This document shows positions 1 to 15,480 of a DNA stretch of 64,000 bases, in pieces. Position numbers and translations under genes: made by a program. Below the pieces are notes generated by a model that was not told where the DNA came from, ran no database searches, and saw only the letters and a program-made list of their open reading frames with translations. This stretch comes from Siphonodentalium dalli (taxonomy: Eukaryota; Mollusca; Scaphopoda; Gadilida; Siphonodentaliidae), in assembly GCA_032622095.1 (NCBI GenBank), contig CP136069.1, forward strand, positions 167,764,394 to 167,828,393. The letters are read 5' to 3'. Numbering within the stretch: position 1 is the first letter of the stretch; each line of letters starts with the position of its first letter.

Positions 1-1003
1 CCCATCGAATGACACCAAAAAAGTGACGATTGGTTGTAGGAATTTAAATCCATAGTGCATCTTCTGTAAACTTGATAAGAATTAATGGGCCAAAATTTCT
101 ACATTTTTCAACCGATTTACAAAATTCTTTCTTGAGTACTCTCAGAACGTCCTATAGATACTTCACAGCAATTTTGGTTCGAATCTGAGACGATAAAAAA
201 ATGACAATTTTTGCCCCCCTCCCTAATAGGGACAAATATTTTTGGATCTTGGTAAAAATTGCACCAGTTCGTCTTCTCTCTATGAATAACACGCTCACAT
301 AAACCAAATCCTGCTCATGTGCGTCGTCTAGGAGGAGTTGTGGTCACAACCACTTTCTCCTCAGCCAATGTATGAATACAATATTCGATGGTCTGTAACT
401 TGGACATTTCTCAACCGATTTACAAAATTCTTTCAGGAGGATCATTAGTACGTCCTAAAGATACATGGTAGTAAAAATGGTTGAAATCATCGCAAAAATA
501 AAATTGCGAAAATTTCGCCCCCACCCTAACCAAAAATTGTAAGTCCGACCCTGTCCAAATTATTTTTGTGAAGTATATTGACAACGGCCAGCACTACCAT
601 AGAAACTAAATCCAGCTATCTTTCTTGCTATGTGAGAACAGGCGATCAGAACATATCGAGGTTGACATATATATGGGAGATAACTCTGGAGAGGAAAGAC
701 GGACAAAGTTTTTGATGTGCTCACGATTCAGTCGATATCAAGATGTATCTATCGACCAAATTTCAGTGCTGTATTCCTTATATTTTCGGAGTTCTGAAAA
801 CACCAATTTTTCACATAGAGGGAGATAACTCTGCAAATCAAGTGAGGACATGATTCTCAATAGGCCTAAGCACTAGAGTTTGTATACATATATATACATA
901 CAAAGTTTTAGCTTTCTAACTCTTGTATTGACTGAGCTATGCTCATTATAAAATTGCTAAGAAGAATAATAATAATAGAGAAAAATAAAAATCACAAAAA
1001 CAA

Positions 1004-1032
1004 TATACTTCCATGTAAAACATGGAAGTATA
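1004..1032. repeat. Perfect 12 bp hairpin present once per satellite unit
   Basis: TATACTTCCATG and its exact reverse complement are separated by the loop TAAAA. The same hairpin occurs at this phase in every unit and is duplicated in the two variant units. It also forms the exact right edge of the array at 16313-16341. A second, weaker stem (ATATCTCG and CGAGATAT around a 9 nt loop) lies near 1167-1191 of each unit. Confidence 0.9.
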
Positions 1033-4000
1033 ATAAGGAAATCGCGCGGAATTGATTGGTATGTCGATATTATGGTTTCTTGACATTTCTGTGTTCAGTT
1101 GGAACGTTCTGGTGTGACCCCCACCCATACCTCGGAATTGGGTGACGCGGGTAGAAAAGTCACCATATCTCGGCCAATTTTCGAGATATCGAGCTAATTT
1201 TTGCGTGATTGTGTTCGCAATTGATGCCCCTTTATTATATTGTAGGGTTTTAGTAAGATATTGTGGCGATATTCTACTATGTAGGTCTATATGTATGCTG
1301 TTCAGTATATACATTTCGATTATCTCTGGCTTCCATCGACATAATACGGCAAGTAGGTAATCGTTTAGAAGTACTAGAAATTCCCCATCGAATGACACCA
1401 AAAAAGTGACGATTGGTTGTAGGAATTTAAATCCATAGTGCATCTTCTGTAAACTTGATAAGAATTAATGGGCCAAAATTTCTACATTTTTCAACCGATT
1501 TACAAAATTCTTTCTTGAGTACTCTCAGAACGTCCTATAGATACTTCACAGCAATTTTGGTTCGAATCTGAGACGATAAAAAAATGACAATTTTTGCCCC
1601 CCTCCCTAATAGGGACAAATATTTTTGGATCTTGGTAAAAATTGCACCAGTTCGTCTTCTCTCTATGAATAACACGCTCACATAAACCAAATCCTGCTCA
1701 TGTGCGTCGTCTAGGAGGAGTTGTGGTCACAACCACTTTCTCCTCAGCCAATGTATGAATACAATATTCGATGGTCTGTAACTTGGACATTTCTCAACCG
1801 ATTTACAAAATTCTTTCAGGAGGATCATTAGTACGTCCTAAAGATACATGGTAGTAAAAATGGTTGAAATCATCGCAAAAATAAAATTGCGAAAATTTCG
1901 CCCCCACCCTAACCAAAAATTGTAAGTCCGACCCTGTCCAAATTATTTTTGTGAAGTATATTGACAACGGCCAGCACTACCATAGAAACTAAATCCAGCT
2001 ATCTTTCTTGCTATGTGAGAACAGGCGATCAGAACATATCGAGGTTGACATATATATGGGAGATAACTCTGGAGAGGAAAGACGGACAAAGTTTTTGATG
2101 TGCTCACGATTCAGTCGATATCAAGATGTATCTATCGACCAAATTTCAGTGCTGTATTCCTTATATTTTCGGAGTTCTGAAAACACCAATTTTTCACATA
2201 GAGGGAGATAACTCTGCAAATCAAGTGAGGACATGATTCTCAATAGGCCTAAGCACTAGAGTTTGTATACATATATATACATACAAAGTTTTAGCTTTCT
2301 AACTCTTGTATTGACTGAGCTATGCTCATTATAAAATTGCTAAGAAGAATAATAATAATAGAGAAAAATAAAAATCACAAAAACAATATACTTCCATGTA
2401 AAACATGGAAGTATAATAAGGAAATCGCGCGGAATTGATTGGTATGTCGATATTATGGTTTCTTGACATTTCTGTGTTCAGTTGGAACGTTCTGGTGTGA
2501 CCCCCACCCATACCTCGGAATTGGGTGACGCGGGTAGAAAAGTCACCATATCTCGGCCAATTTTCGAGATATCGAGCTAATTTTTGCGTGATTGTGTTCG
2601 CAATTGATGCCCCTTTATTATATTGTAGGGTTTTAGTAAGATATTGTGGCGATATTCTACTATGTAGGTCTATATGTATGCTGTTCAGTATATACATTTC
2701 GATTATCTCTGGCTTCCATCGACATAATACGGCAAGTAGGTAATCGTTTAGAAGTACTAGAAATTCCCCATCGAATGACACCAAAAAAGTGACGATTGGT
2801 TGTAGGAATTTAAATCCATAGTGCATCTTCTGTAAACTTGATAAGAATTAATGGGCCAAAATTTCTACATTTTTCAACCGATTTACAAAATTCTTTCTTG
2901 AGTACTCTCAGAACGTCCTATAGATACTTCACAGCAATTTTGGTTCGAATCTGAGACGATAAAAAAATGACAATTTTTGCCCCCCTCCCTAATAGGGACA
3001 AATATTTTTGGATCTTGGTAAAAATTGCACCAGTTCGTCTTCTCTCTATGAATAACACGCTCACATAAACCAAATCCTGCTCATGTGCGTCGTCTAGGAG
3101 GAGTTGTGGTCACAACCACTTTCTCCTCAGCCAATGTATGAATACAATATTCGATGGTCTGTAACTTGGACATTTCTCAACCGATTTACAAAATTCTTTC
3201 AGGAGGATCATTAGTACGTCCTAAAGATACATGGTAGTAAAAATGGTTGAAATCATCGCAAAAATAAAATTGCGAAAATTTCGCCCCCACCCTAACCAAA
3301 AATTGTAAGTCCGACCCTGTCCAAATTATTTTTGTGAAGTATATTGACAACGGCCAGCACTACCATAGAAACTAAATCCAGCTATCTTTCTTGCTATGTG
3401 AGAACAGGCGATCAGAACATATCGAGGTTGACATATATATGGGAGATAACTCTGGAGAGGAAAGACGGACAAAGTTTTTGATGTGCTCACGATTCAGTCG
3501 ATATCAAGATGTATCTATCGACCAAATTTCAGTGCTGTATTCCTTATATTTTCGGAGTTCTGAAAACACCAATTTTTCACATAGAGGGAGATAACTCTGC
3601 AAATCAAGTGAGGACATGATTCTCAATAGGCCTAAGCACTAGAGTTTGTATACATATATATACATACAAAGTTTTAGCTTTCTAACTCTTGTATTGACTG
3701 AGCTATGCTCATTATAAAATTGCTAAGAAGAATAATAATAATAGAGAAAAATAAAAATCACAAAAACAATATACTTCCATGTAAAACATGGAAGTATAAT
3801 AAGGAAATCGCGCGGAATTGATTGGTATGTCGATATTATGGTTTCTTGACATTTCTGTGTTCAGTTGGAACGTTCTGGTGTGACCCCCACCCATACCTCG
3901 GAATTGGGTGACGCGGGTAGAAAAGTCACCATATCTCGGCCAATTTTCGAGATATCGAGCTAATTTTTGCGTGATTGTGTTCGCAATTGATGCCCCTTTA

Positions 4001-7000
4001 TTATATTGTAGGGTTTTAGTAAGATATTGTGGCGATATTCTACTATGTAGGTCTATATGTATGCTGTTCAGTATATACATTTCGATTATCTCTGGCTTCC
4101 ATCGACATAATACGGCAAGTAGGTAATCGTTTAGAAGTACTAGAAATTCCCCATCGAATGACACCAAAAAAGTGACGATTGGTTGTAGGAATTTAAATCC
4201 ATAGTGCATCTTCTGTAAACTTGATAAGAATTAATGGGCCAAAATTTCTACATTTTTCAACCGATTTACAAAATTCTTTCTTGAGTACTCTCAGAACGTC
4301 CTATAGATACTTCACAGCAATTTTGGTTCGAATCTGAGACGATAAAAAAATGACAATTTTTGCCCCCCTCCCTAATAGGGACAAATATTTTTGGATCTTG
4401 GTAAAAATTGCACCAGTTCGTCTTCTCTCTATGAATAACACGCTCACATAAACCAAATCCTGCTCATGTGCGTCGTCTAGGAGGAGTTGTGGTCACAACC
4501 ACTTTCTCCTCAGCCAATGTATGAATACAATATTCGATGGTCTGTAACTTGGACATTTCTCAACCGATTTACAAAATTCTTTCAGGAGGATCATTAGTAC
4601 GTCCTAAAGATACATGGTAGTAAAAATGGTTGAAATCATCGCAAAAATAAAATTGCGAAAATTTCGCCCCCACCCTAACCAAAAATTGTAAGTCCGACCC
4701 TGTCCAAATTATTTTTGTGAAGTATATTGACAACGGCCAGCACTACCATAGAAACTAAATCCAGCTATCTTTCTTGCTATGTGAGAACAGGCGATCAGAA
4801 CATATCGAGGTTGACATATATATGGGAGATAACTCTGGAGAGGAAAGACGGACAAAGTTTTTGATGTGCTCACGATTCAGTCGATATCAAGATGTATCTA
4901 TCGACCAAATTTCAGTGCTGTATTCCTTATATTTTCGGAGTTCTGAAAACACCAATTTTTCACATAGAGGGAGATAACTCTGCAAATCAAGTGAGGACAT
5001 GATTCTCAATAGGCCTAAGCACTAGAGTTTGTATACATATATATACATACAAAGTTTTAGCTTTCTAACTCTTGTATTGACTGAGCTATGCTCATTATAA
5101 AATTGCTAAGAAGAATAATAATAATAGAGAAAAATAAAAATCACAAAAACAATATACTTCCATGTAAAACATGGAAGTATAATAAGGAAATCGCGCGGAA
5201 TTGATTGGTATGTCGATATTATGGTTTCTTGACATTTCTGTGTTCAGTTGGAACGTTCTGGTGTGACCCCCACCCATACCTCGGAATTGGGTGACGCGGG
5301 TAGAAAAGTCACCATATCTCGGCCAATTTTCGAGATATCGAGCTAATTTTTGCGTGATTGTGTTCGCAATTGATGCCCCTTTATTATATTGTAGGGTTTT
5401 AGTAAGATATTGTGGCGATATTCTACTATGTAGGTCTATATGTATGCTGTTCAGTATATACATTTCGATTATCTCTGGCTTCCATCGACATAATACGGCA
5501 AGTAGGTAATCGTTTAGAAGTACTAGAAATTCCCCATCGAATGACACCAAAAAAGTGACGATTGGTTGTAGGAATTTAAATCCATAGTGCATCTTCTGTA
5601 AACTTGATAAGAATTAATGGGCCAAAATTTCTACATTTTTCAACCGATTTACAAAATTCTTTCTTGAGTACTCTCAGAACGTCCTATAGATACTTCACAT
5701 CAATTTTGGTTCGAATCTGAGACGATAAAAAAATGACAATTTTTGCCCCCCTCCCTAATAGGGACAAATATTTTTGGATCTTGGTAAAAATTGCACCAGT
5801 TCGTCTTCTCTCTATGAATAACACGCTCACATAAACCAAATCCTGCTCATGTGCGTCGTCTAGGAGGAGTTGTGGTCACAACCACTTTCTCCTCAGCCAA
5901 TGTATGAATACAATATTCGATGGTCTGTAACTTGGACATTTCTCAACCGATTTACAAAATTCTTTCAGGAGGATCATTAGTACGTCCTAAAGATACATGG
6001 TAGTAAAAATGGTTGAAATCATCGCAAAAATAAAATTGCGAAAATTTCGCCCCCACCCTAACCAAAAATTGTAAGTCCGACCCTGTCCAAATTATTTTTG
6101 TGAAGTATATTGACAACGGCCAGCACTACCATAGAAACTAAATCCAGCTATCTTTCTTGCTATGTGAGAACAGGCGATCAGAACATATCGAGGTTGACAT
6201 ATATATGGGAGATAACTCTGGAGAGGAAAGACGGACAAAGTTTTTGATGTGCTCACGATTCAGTCGATATCAAGATGTATCTATCGACCAAATTTCAGTG
6301 CTGTATTCCTTATATTTTCGGAGTTCTGAAAACACCAATTTTTCACATAGAGGGAGATAACTCTGCAAATCAAGTGAGGACATGATTCTCAATAGGCCTA
6401 AGCACTAGAGTTTGTATACATATATATACATACAAAGTTTTAGCTTTCTAACTCTTGTATTGACTGAGCTATGCTCATTATAAAATTGCTAAGAAGAATA
6501 ATAATAATAGAGAAAAATAAAAATCACAAAAACAATATACTTCCATGTAAAACATGGAAGTATAATAAGGAAATCGCGCGGAATTGATTGGTATGTCGAT
6601 ATTATGGTTTCTTGACATTTCTGTGTTCAGTTGGAACGTTCTGGTGTGACCCCCACCCATACCTCGGAATTGGGTGACGCGGGTAGAAAAGTCACCATAT
6701 CTCGGCCAATTTTCGAGATATCGAGCTAATTTTTGCGTGATTGTGTTCGCAATTGATGCCCCTTTATTATATTGTAGGGTTTTAGTAAGATATTGTGGCG
6801 ATATTCTACTATGTAGGTCTATATGTATGCTGTTCAGTATATACATTTCGATTATCTCTGGCTTCCATCGACATAATACGGCAAGTAGGTAATCGTTTAG
6901 AAGTACTAGAAATTCCCCATCGAATGACACCAAAAAAGTGACGATTGGTTGTAGGAATTTAAATCCATAGTGCATCTTCTGTAAACTTGATAAGAATTAA

Positions 7001-10000
7001 TGGGCCAAAATTTCTACATTTTTCAACCGATTTACAAAATTCTTTCTTGAGTACTCTCAGAACGTCCTATAGATACTTCACAGCAATTTTGGTTCGAATC
7101 TGAGACGATAAAAAAATGACAATTTTTGCCCCCCTCCCTAATAGGGACAAATATTTTTGGATCTTGGTAAAAATTGCACCAGTTCGTCTTCTCTCTATGA
7201 ATAACACGCTCACATAAACCAAATCCTGCTCATGTGCGTCGTCTAGGAGGAGTTGTGGTCACAACCACTTTCTCCTCAGCCAATGTATGAATACAATATT
7301 CGATGGTCTGTAACTTGGACATTTCTCAACCGATTTACAAAATTCTTTCAGGAGGATCATTAGTACGTCCTAAAGATACATGGTAGTAAAAATGGTTGAA
7401 ATCATCGCAAAAATAAAATTGCGAAAATTTCGCCCCCACCCTAACCAAAAATTGTAAGTCCGACCCTGTCCAAATTATTTTTGTGAAGTATATTGACAAC
7501 GGCCAGCACTACCATAGAAACTAAATCCAGCTATCTTTCTTGCTATGTGAGAACAGGCGATCAGAACATATCGAGGTTGACATATATATGGGAGATAACT
7601 CTGGAGAGGAAAGACGGACAAAGTTTTTGATGTGCTCACGATTCAGTCGATATCAAGATGTATCTATCGACCAAATTTCAGTGCTGTATTCCTTATATTT
7701 TCGGAGTTCTGAAAACACCAATTTTTCACATAGAGGGAGATAACTCTGCAAATCAAGTGAGGACATGATTCTCAATAGGCCTAAGCACTAGAGTTTGTAT
7801 ACATATATATACATACAAAGTTTTAGCTTTCTAACTCTTGTATTGACTGAGCTATGCTCATTATAAAATTGCTAAGAAGAATAATAATAATAGAGAAAAA
7901 TAAAAATCACAAAAACAATATACTTCCATGTAAAACATGGAAGTATAATAAGGAAATCGCGCGGAATTGATTGGTATGTCGATATTATGGTTTCTTGACA
8001 TTTCTGTGTTCAGTTGGAACGTTCTGGTGTGACCCCCACCCATACCTCGGAATTGGGTGACGCGGGTAGAAAAGTCACCATATCTCGGCCAATTTTCGAG
8101 ATATCGAGCTAATTTTTGCGTGATTGTGTTCGCAATTGATGCCCCTTTATTATATTGTAGGGTTTTAGTAAGATATTGTGGCGATATTCTACTATGTAGG
8201 TCTATATGTATGCTGTTCAGTATATACATTTCGATTATCTCTGGCTTCCATCGACATAATACGGCAAGTAGGTAATCGTTTAGAAGTACTAGAAATTCCC
8301 CATCGAATGACACCAAAAAAGTGACGATTGGTTGTAGGAATTTAAATCCATAGTGCATCTTCTGTAAACTTGATAAGAATTAATGGGCCAAAATTTCTAC
8401 ATTTTTCAACCGATTTACAAAATTCTTTCTTGAGTACTCTCAGAACGTCCTATAGATACTTCACAGCAATTTTGGTTCGAATCTGAGACGATAAAAAAAT
8501 GACAATTTTTGCCCCCCTCCCTAATAGGGACAAATATTTTTGGATCTTGGTAAAAATTGCACCAGTTCGTCTTCTCTCTATGAATAACACGCTCACATAA
8601 ACCAAATCCTGCTCATGTGCGTCGTCTAGGAGGAGTTGTGGTCACAACCACTTTCTCCTCAGCCAATGTATGAATACAATATTCGATGGTCTGTAACTTG
8701 GACATTTCTCAACCGATTTACAAAATTCTTTCAGGAGGATCATTAGTACGTCCTAAAGATACATGGTAGTAAAAATGGTTGAAATCATCGCAAAAATAAA
8801 ATTGCGAAAATTTCGCCCCCACCCTAACCAAAAATTGTAAGTCCGACCCTGTCCAAATTATTTTTGTGAAGTATATTGACAACGGCCAGCACTACCATAG
8901 AAACTAAATCCAGCTATCTTTCTTGCTATGTGAGAACAGGCGATCAGAACATATCGAGGTTGACATATATATGGGAGATAACTCTGGAGAGGAAAGACGG
9001 ACAAAGTTTTTGATGTGCTCACGATTCAGTCGATATCAAGATGTATCTATCGACCAAATTTCAGTGCTGTATTCCTTATATTTTCGGAGTTCTGAAAACA
9101 CCAATTTTTCACATAGAGGGAGATAACTCTGCAAATCAAGTGAGGACATGATTCTCAATAGGCCTAAGCACTAGAGTTTGTATACATATATATACATACA
9201 AAGTTTTAGCTTTCTAACTCTTGTATTGACTGAGCTATGCTCATTATAAAATTGCTAAGAAGAATAATAATAATAGAGAAAAATAAAAATCACAAAAACA
9301 ATATACTTCCATGTAAAACATGGAAGTATAATAAGGAAATCGCGCGGAATTGATTGGTATGTCGATATTATGGTTTCTTGACATTTCTGTGTTCAGTTGG
9401 AACGTTCTGGTGTGACCCCCACCCATACCTCGGAATTGGGTGACGCGGGTAGAAAAGTCACCATATCTCGGCCAATTTTCGAGATATCGAGCTAATTTTT
9501 GCGTGATTGTGTTCGCAATTGATGCCCCTTTATTATATTGTAGGGTTTTAGTAAGATATTGTGGCGATATTCTACTATGTAGGTCTATATGTATGCTGTT
9601 CAGTATATACATTTCGATTATCTCTGGCTTCCATCGACATAATACGGCAAGTAGGTAATCGTTTAGAAGTACTAGAAATTCCCCATCGAATGACACCAAA
9701 AAAGTGACGATTGGTTGTAGGAATTTAAATCCATAGTGCATCTTCTGTAAACTTGATAAGAATTAATGGGCCAAAATTTCTACATTTTTCAACCGATTTA
9801 CAAAATTCTTTCTTGAGTACTCTCAGAACGTCCTATAGATACTTCACAGCAATTTTGTTTCGAATCTGAGACGATAAAAAAATGACAATTTTTGCCCCCC
9901 TCCCTAATAGGGACAAATATTTTTGGATCTTGGTAAAAATTGCACCAGTTCGTCTTCTCTCTATGAATAACACGCTCACATAAACCAAATCCTGCTCATG

Positions 10001-11335
10001 TGCGTCGTCTAGGAGGAGTTGTGGTCACAACCACTTTCTCCTCAGCCAATGTATGAATACAATATTCGATGGTCTGTAACTTGGACATTTCTCAACCGAT
10101 TTACAAAATTCTTTCAGGAGGATCATTAGTACGTCCTAAAGATACATGGTAGTAAAAATGGTTGAAATCATCGCAAAAATAAAATTGCGAAAATTTCGCC
10201 CCCACCCTAACCAAAAATTGTAAGTCCGACCCTGTCCAAATTATTTTTGTGAAGTATATTGACAACGGCCAGCACTACCATAGAAACTAAATCCAGCTAT
10301 CTTTCTTGCTATGTGAGAACAGGCGATCAGAACATATCGAGGTTGACATATATATGGGAGATAACTCTGGAGAGGAAAGACGGACAAAGTTTTTGATGTG
10401 CTCACGATTCAGTCGATATCAAGATGTATCTATCGACCAAATTTCAGTGCTGTATTCCTTATATTTTCGGAGTTCTGAAAACACCAATTTTTCACATAGA
10501 GGGAGATAACTCTGCAAATCAAGTGAGGACATGATTCTCAATAGGCCTAAGCACTAGAGTTTGTATACATATATATACATACAAAGTTTTAGCTTTCTAA
10601 CTCTTGTATTGACTGAGCTATGCTCATTATAAAATTGCTAAGAAGAATAATAATAATAGAGAAAAATAAAAATCACAAAAACAATATACTTCCATGTAAA
10701 ACATGGAAGTATAATAAGGAAATCGCGCGGAATTGATTGGTATGTCGATATTATGGTTTCTTGACATTTCTGTGTTCAGTTGGAACGTTCTGGTGTGACC
10801 CCCACCCATACCTCGGAATTGGGTGACGCGGGTAGAAAAGTCACCATATCTCGGCCAATTTTCGAGATATCGAGCTAATTTTTGCGTGATTGTGTTCGCA
10901 ATTGATGCCCCTTTATTATATTGTAGGGTTTTAGTAAGATATTGTGGCGATATTCTACTATGTAGGTCTATATGTATGCTGTTCAGTATATACATTTCGA
11001 TTATCTCTGGCTTCCATCGACATAATACGGCAAGTAGGTAATCGTTTAGAAGTACTAGAAATTCCCCATCGAATGACACCAAAAAAGTGACGATTGGTTG
11101 TAGGAATTTAAATCCATAGTGCATCTTCTGTAAACTTGATAAGAATTAATGGGCCAAAATTTCTACATTTTTCAACCGATTTACAAAATTCTTTCTTGAG
11201 TACTCTCAGAACGTCCTATAGATACTTCACAGCAATTTTGGTTCGAATCTGAGACGATAAAAAAATGACAATTTTTGCCCCCCTCCCTAATAGGGACAAA
11301 TATTTTTGGATCTTGGTAAAAATTGCACCAGTTCG

Positions 11336-12670
11336 TCCTCTCTCTATGAATAACACGCTCACATAAACCAAATCCTGCTCATGTGCGTCGTCTAGGAGGA
11401 GTTGTGGTCACAACCACTTTCTCCTCAGCCAATGTATGAATACAATATTCGATGGTCTGTAACTTGGACATTTCTCAACCGATTTACAAAATTCTTTCAG
11501 GAGGATCATTAGTACGTCCTAAAGATACATGGTAGTAAAAATGGTTGAAATCATCGCAAAAATAAAATTGCGAAAATTTCGCCCCCACCCTAACCAAAAA
11601 TTGTAAGTCCGACCCTGTCCAAATTATTTTTGTGAAGTATATTGACAACGGCCAGCACTACCATAGAAACTAAATCCAGCTATCTTTCTTGCTATGTGAG
11701 AACAGGCGATCAGAACATATCGAGGTTGACATATATATGGGAGATAACTCTGGAGAGGAAAGACGGACAAAGTTTTTGATGTGCTCACGATTCAGTCGAT
11801 ATCAAGATCTATCTATCGACCAAATTTCAGTGCTGTATTCCTTATATTTTCGGAGTTCTGAAAACACCAATTTTTCACATAGAGGGAGATAACTCTGCAA
11901 ATCAAGTGAGGACATGATTCTCAATAGGCCTAAGCACTAGAGTTTGTATACATATATATACATACAAAGTTTTAGCTTTCTAACTCTTGTATTGACTGAG
12001 CTATGCTCATTATAAAATTGCTAAGAAGAATAATAATAGAGAAAAATAAAAATCACAAAAACAATATACTTCCATGTAAAACATGGAAGTATAATAAAAA
12101 TCACAAAAACAATATACTTCCATGTAAAACATGGAAGTATAATTAGGGAATCGCGCGGAATTGATTGTTATGTCCATAGTACGGTTTCTTGACATTTCTG
12201 TGTTCAGTTGGAAACTTCTGGTGTGACCCCCACCCATACCTCGGAATTAGGTGACGCGGGTAGAAAAGTCACCATATCTCGGCCAATTTTCGAGATATCG
12301 AGCTAATTTTTGCGGCATTGTGTTCGCAATTGATGCCCCTTTATTATATAGTAGGGTTTTAGTAAGATATTGTGGCAATATTCTACTATGTAGGCCTATA
12401 TATATGCTGTTCAGTGTATACATTTCGATTATCTCTGGCTTCCATCAATGTAATACGGTAAGTAGGTAATTATTTAGAAGTACTAGAAATTCTCCATCGA
12501 ATGACACCAAAAAAGTGACGATTGGTTGTAGGAATTTAAATCCATAGTGTATCTTGTGTAAACTTGATAAGAATTAATGGGCCACAATTTCTACATTTTT
12601 CAACCGATTTACAAAATTCTGTCTGGAGTACTCCCAGAACGTCCTATAGATACTTCACAACAATTTTGTT
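11336..12670. repeat. Variant block in the satellite array, first copy
   Basis: This stretch, spanning units 9 and 10, carries a linked set of differences from the bulk unit: a T-to-C change near 11338, ATCTATC instead of ATGTATC near 11808, loss of one AAT, many substitutions from 12140 to 12670, and a 45 bp tandem duplication of the hairpin segment (about 12046-12140). It is nearly identical to the block at 14147-15480, so the two share a recent copying event. Their spacing makes a 2811 bp higher-order repeat. Confidence 0.85.
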
Positions 12671-14146
12671 TCGAATCTGAGACGATAAAAAAATGACAAT
12701 TTTTGCCCCCCTCCCTAATAGGGACAAATATTTTTGGATCTTGGTAAAAATTGCACCAGTTCGTCTTCTCTCTATGAATAACACGCTCACATAAACCAAA
12801 TCCTGCTCATGTGCGTCGTCTAGGAGGAGTTGTGGTCACAACCACTTTCTCCTCAGCCAATGTATGAATACAATATTCGATGGTCTGTAACTTGGACATT
12901 TCTCAACCGATTTACAAAATTCTTTCAGGAGGATCATTAGTACGTCCTAAAGATACATGGTAGTAAAAATGGTTGAAATCATCGCAAAAATAAAATTGCG
13001 AAAATTTCGCCCCCACCCTAACCAAAAATTGTAAGTCCGACCCTGTCCAAATTATTTTTGTGAAGTATATTGACAACGGCCAGCACTACCATAGAAACTA
13101 AATCCAGCTATCTTTCTTGCTATGTGAGAACAGGCGATCAGAACATATCGAGGTTGACATATATATGGGAGATAACTCTGGAGAGGAAAGACGGACAAAG
13201 TTTTTGATGTGCTCACGATTCAGTCGATATCAAGATGTATCTATCGACCAAATTTCAGTGCTGTATTCCTTATATTTTCGGAGTTCTGAAAACACCAATT
13301 TTTCACATAGAGGGAGATAACTCTGCAAATCAAGTGAGGACATGATTCTCAATAGGCCTAAGCACTAGAGTTTGTATACATATATATACATACAAAGTTT
13401 TAGCTTTCTAACTCTTGTATTGACTGAGCTATGCTCATTATAAAATTGCTAAGAAGAATAATAATAATAGAGAAAAATAAAAATCACAAAAACAATATAC
13501 TTCCATGTAAAACATGGAAGTATAATAAGGAAATCGCGCGGAATTGATTGGTATGTCGATATTATGGTTTCTTGACATTTCTGTGTTCAGTTGGAACGTT
13601 CTGGTGTGACCCCCACCCATACCTCGGAATTGGGTGACGCGGGTAGAAAAGTCACCATATCTCGGCCAATTTTCGAGATATCGAGCTAATTTTTGCGTGA
13701 TTGTGTTCGCAATTGATGCCCCTTTATTATATTGTAGGGTTTTAGTAAGATATTGTGGCGATATTCTACTATGTAGGTCTATATGTATGCTGTTCAGTAT
13801 ATACATTTCGATTATCTCTGGCTTCCATCGACATAATACGGCAAGTAGGTAATCGTTTAGAAGTACTAGAAATTCCCCATCGAATGACACCAAAAAAGTG
13901 ACGATTGGTTGTAGGAATTTAAATCCATAGTGCATCTTCTGTAAACTTGATAAGAATTAATGGGCCAAAATTTCTACATTTTTCAACCGATTTACAAAAT
14001 TCTTTCTTGAGTACTCTCAGAACGTCCTATAGATACTTCACAGCAATTTTGGTTCGAATCTGAGACGATAAAAAAATGACAATTTTTGCCCCCCTCCCTA
14101 ATAGGGACAAATATTTTTGGATCTTGGTAAAAATTGCACCAGTTCG

Positions 14147-15480
14147 TCCTCTCTCTATGAATAACACGCTCACATAAACCAAATCCTGCTCATGTGCGTC
14201 GTCTAGGAGGAGTTGTGGTCACAACCACTTTCTCCTCAGCCAATGTATGAATACAATATTCGATGGTCTGTAACTTGGACATTTCTCAACCGATTTACAA
14301 AATTCTTTCAGGAGGATCATTAGTACGTCCTAAAGATACATGGTAGTAAAAATGGTTGAAATCATCGCAAAAATAAAATTGCGAAAATTTCGCCCCCACC
14401 CTAACCAAAAATTGTAAGTCCGACCCTGTCCAAATTATTTTTGTGAAGTATATTGACAACGGCCAGCACTACCATAGAAACTAAATCCAGCTATCTTTCT
14501 TGCTATGTGAGAACAGGCGATCAGAACATATCGAGGTTGACATATATATGGGAGATAACTCTGGAGAGGAAAGACGGACAAAGTTTTTGATGTGCTCACG
14601 ATTCAGTCGATATCAAGATCTATCTATCGACCAAATTTCAGTGCTGTATTCCTTATATTTTCGGAGTTCTGAAAACACCAATTTTTCACATAGAGGGAGA
14701 TAACTCTGCAAATCAAGTGAGGACATGATTCTCAATAGGCCTAAGCACTAGAGTTTGTATACATATATATACATACAAAGTTTTAGCTTTCTAACTCTTG
14801 TATTGACTGAGCTATGCTCATTATAAAATTGCTAAGAAGAATAATAATAGAGAAAAATAAAAATCACAAAAACAATATACTTCCATGTAAAACATGGAAG
14901 TATAATAAAAATCACAAAAACAATATACTTCCATGTAAAACATGGAAGTATAATTAGGGAATCGCGCGGAATTGATTGTTATGTCCATAGTACGGTTTCT
15001 TGACATTTCTGTGTTCAGTTGGAAACTTCTGGTGTGACCCCCACCCATACCTCGGAATTAGGTGACGCGGGTAGAAAAGTCACCATATCTCGGCCAATTT
15101 TCGAGATATCGAGCTAATTTTTGCGGCATTGTGTTCGCAATTGATGCCCCTTTATTATATAGTAGGGTTTTAGTAAGATATTGTGGCAATATTCTACTAT
15201 GTAGGCCTATATATATGCTGTTCAGTGTATACATTTCGATTATCTCTGGCTTCCATCAATGTAATACGGTAAGTAGGTAATTATTTAGAAGTACTAGAAA
15301 TTCTCCATCGAATGACACCAAAAAAGTGACGATTGGTTGTAGGAATTTAAATCCATAGTGTATCTTGTGTAAACTTGATAAGAATTAATGGGCCACAATT
15401 TCTACATTTTTCAACCGATTTACAAAATTCTGTCTGGAGTACTCCCAGAACGTCCTATAGATACTTCACAACAATTTTGG
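14147..15480. repeat. Variant block in the satellite array, second copy
   Basis: This is the same variant block as at 11336-12670, with the same substitutions and the same 45 bp duplication (about 14860-14950). It passes directly into the decayed terminal unit at 15480. The simplest reading is that the variant arose near the array edge and a copy was moved one dimer inward by unequal exchange or gene conversion. Confidence 0.85.

Noticed and set aside
176-186. GGTTCGAATCT in each satellite unit resembles a pol III B box
   Set aside because: No A box was found 30-60 bp upstream, no cloverleaf can be drawn, and some units have TGTTTCGAATCT instead.
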